Below are positions 4,643-6,194 of a stretch of DNA of 6,194 bases, piece after piece. Under the pieces are notes generated by a model. The model was not told the DNA's origin. It ran no database searches and worked only from the letters and a program-made list of their open reading frames with translations. Position 1 is the first letter of the stretch; every line of letters begins with the position of its first letter. The DNA lies in NCBI GenBank assembly GCA_004375885.1, contig SOJG01000040.1, positions 1-6,194 on the forward strand, in the 5' to 3' direction. Source of the DNA: Dehalococcoidia bacterium (GTDB lineage: Bacteria; Chloroflexota; Dehalococcoidia; GIF9; AB-539-J10). The position numbers were made by a program, and so were the translations under genes.

Positions 4643-6194
4643 AAGAGCTCAGGGAATTGGAGCAATCGGTTGAGGGAGCGCTTGCCTTTTTGAAGACTCA
4701 GCCCGAGATCAAGTCAGCACAGGTCTTCGCTTCAGCGAATAATCGTTTACGGACAAGACTCAACTACACCTCTCATATCCCGTGTAACGGCGTTGAGGAA
4801 CCGAAGTCCACGGATGACTATGGAATCGGGATTCAGATAGTTTTGGACAGCGCGGATGGTAAGAAGGTCGGCTTTGGTTCGGAAGAAAGGGACCTGTCCC
4901 TGGAAGGAGTGAAGCTTGCCTTAGGGAAAGCAAAACAGGGAGCGATCGTTGATCCTGAGTTTCACTGCCTGCCGCAGGCAACGGGTGAGAAGAGGACCCT
5001 CTTTCACTATCATGACCCGATGATCATGAGCATCACAGACGAAGGCCTGGTTGGGGCAGGATGGAGGATTCTGGACGGAGCCATAGAGTCTTTCCTGGGC
5101 TCCAAAACGCTGAGAAGCATGGCTTCGGGCGGAGAGCTCAATGGACTTGGGCTGATAGTAGGTGGCGACCTCACTATGCTCCAGGAAAGAATGGCTGTCG
5201 CCTCCTATGAGATGCCGGATGTCCAGAGCGATGAGTCTGCGGTTATATTGGCCTATGTCACCGGTATGGTGGAAAAGGGTGAGGCCAAAGGGAGCGGTTA
5301 CTCAGTTCATCTCAAGCTCAGTGACCTGGACGATAGGGCAGGAAGCGAGGCAGCGCGAAACGCGATCAGCTCGCTGAACGGGATCCGCCTGCCCTCCGGA
5401 GATTACCCAGTCATTTTGGGCCCCCAGCCCATTGGTGAGCTCCTCAGTCACCTGATTATCCCTTCGTGTACCATCTCCTCCTTCTATTCGCGGCAATCAT
5501 GCTTTCTGGGCAAGCTGGGCAGCCAGGTCGCCTCAGAGCTGTTGACCGTGGTTGACAAAGGCAACGCTCCGGGACTAGGCGGTTCAAAGGGCATTACATG
5601 TGAAGGTCTGCCCACCGGAGAGACTGTCTTGATAAAGGAAGGAGTGCTCACTGGTCTCCTGAGTGACTGGTACGAGTACCAGAGAATTCTTAACGACCCC
5701 CAGGCGAAGGACAAACTGGGTGTTCATCCCGGAGACTTCCAGCATGCCATGATACCCAGAAACGGCTTCCGCTTCGGTCGTGGAGGGGGACGGGAGTTCG
5801 GCACGACGCCTGATGCATCGGCGACTAACGTCGTATTTGAGTCCTCCTCCAGCACTGACTTTGAAGCTCTTGTAAAGCAGATTGAGAGAGGTATTCTCGT
5901 GGGAAGGCTCTGGTATACCTACCCCATTCACGGCTTGAGGGCTGGCGATTTCACCGGTACACTCACTGCTGACTCATACCTCATTGAAGATGGGGAGGTC
6001 AAGGCCCCCATAAAGGTCAACACTCTAAGGATCAATGACAATATCGGCAATATCCTGATGGGCGCTCGGGGAATAACAAGGGATACCAGACCGACGATAC
6101 TGTGGGCTGCCGACGGAATGGTCTATGCTCCCCTGGGGCTGATGGTGGACAAGGTCCATTTCGAGGAGATAGCCGAGTTCATGGACGCAGCCTA
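4639..6194 (+). CDS. tldE: TldE/PmbA-like non-catalytic partner (3' end at window edge)
   Basis: Second TldD/PmbA-family protein, expected to pair with the upstream TldD. E. coli TldE is the inactive half of the heterodimer and helps form the substrate chamber. The frame is open for 518 codons from GTG 4639, and the window ends on TA, probably the start of TAA or TAG. The N-terminal half has the family pattern DDYGIGIQIVLDSADGKKVGFGSE (shortened here from about residue 58 on). The C-terminal half has ITCEGLPTGETVLIKEGVL (319-337; CEG takes the place of DEG in TldD) and GDFTGTLTADSYLIEDGEV (436-454). The HExxxH motif is missing: the corresponding segment is PQPIGELLSHLIIPS (262-276), where at most one histidine remains and no His-Glu pair exists. 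The CGKxGQ block is also absent. This marks it as the TldE rather than the TldD type. The start is supported by AGGAGG six bases upstream. Confidence 0.92.
   Translation, partial: MKELRELEQSVEGALAFLKTQPEIKSAQVFASANNRLRTRLNYTSHIPCNGVEEPKSTDDYGIGIQIVLDSADGKKVGFGSEERDLSLEGVKLALGKAKQGAIVDPEFHCLPQATGEKRTLFHYHDPMIMSITDEGLVGAGWRILDGAIESFLGSKTLRSMASGGELNGLGLIVGGDLTMLQERMAVASYEMPDVQSDESAVILAYVTGMVEKGEAKGSGYSVHLKLSDLDDRAGSEAARNAISSLNGIRLPSGDYPVILGPQPIGELLSHLIIPSCTISSFYSRQSCFLGKLGSQVASELLTVVDKGNAPGLGGSKGITCEGLPTGETVLIKEGVLTGLLSDWYEYQRILNDPQAKDKLGVHPGDFQHAMIPRNGFRFGRGGGREFGTTPDASATNVVFESSSSTDFEALVKQIERGILVGRLWYTYPIHGLRAGDFTGTLTADSYLIEDGEVKAPIKVNTLRINDNIGNILMGARGITRDTRPTILWAADGMVYAPLGLMVDKVHFEEIAEFMDAA

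Noticed and set aside
5584..5931. Minus-strand 115-codon open frame
   Set aside because: It is antisense to conserved family blocks of the tldE-like gene, with no recognisable protein features.

Overview
The window is ordinary-looking bacterial chromosome of roughly balanced base composition with densely packed genes. Nothing in it (no rRNA, no lineage-specific insert) fixes the organism. The sequence style of the metallo-hydrolase and the TldD/TldE pair reminds me of Dehalococcoidia/Chloroflexota-type or other anaerobic sediment bacteria, but this is a weak impression, not a determination.

Layout: (1) 1-368, + strand, the last 121 residues of chorismate synthase (aroC), cut by the left edge. 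(2) 397-1035, - strand, convergent with aroC, a complete glyoxalase-II-like metallo-beta-lactamase-fold hydrolase. It has a recognisable promoter at 1068-1095 and a well-placed Shine-Dalgarno that argue for a start at GTG 1035. (3) 1211-2751, + strand, a two-gene ABC-2 type transporter operon: an ATPase followed by a six-helix permease, overlapping by ATGA. A candidate promoter at 1168-1196 would give a nearly leaderless ATPase mRNA. (4) 2752-3067, a 316-base gap with a good sigma70-like promoter whose -35 box is one arm of a perfect inverted repeat, plus a doubtful 52-codon Cys/Gly-rich ORF. (5) 3068-6194, + strand, two TldD/PmbA-family genes overlapping by GTGA. The first carries the full HExxGHxxExD metalloprotease motif; the second lacks it and is the TldE-like partner. 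The second gene runs to the right edge, and the last two bases (TA) are probably the first two of its stop codon.

How the genes may work together: the two Tld proteins very likely form a TldD/TldE-type heterodimeric peptidase, and the two ABC genes form one exporter-type complex. In E. coli, TldD/TldE matures microcin B17, which is exported by an ABC-2-type pump (McbE/McbF). The adjacency of an ABC-2 pump, a small Cys/Gly-rich ORF and a TldD/TldE pair is therefore suggestive of peptide processing and export. No peptide-modifying enzyme is visible here and the link is inference. The aroC and hydrolase genes look like unrelated housekeeping neighbours.
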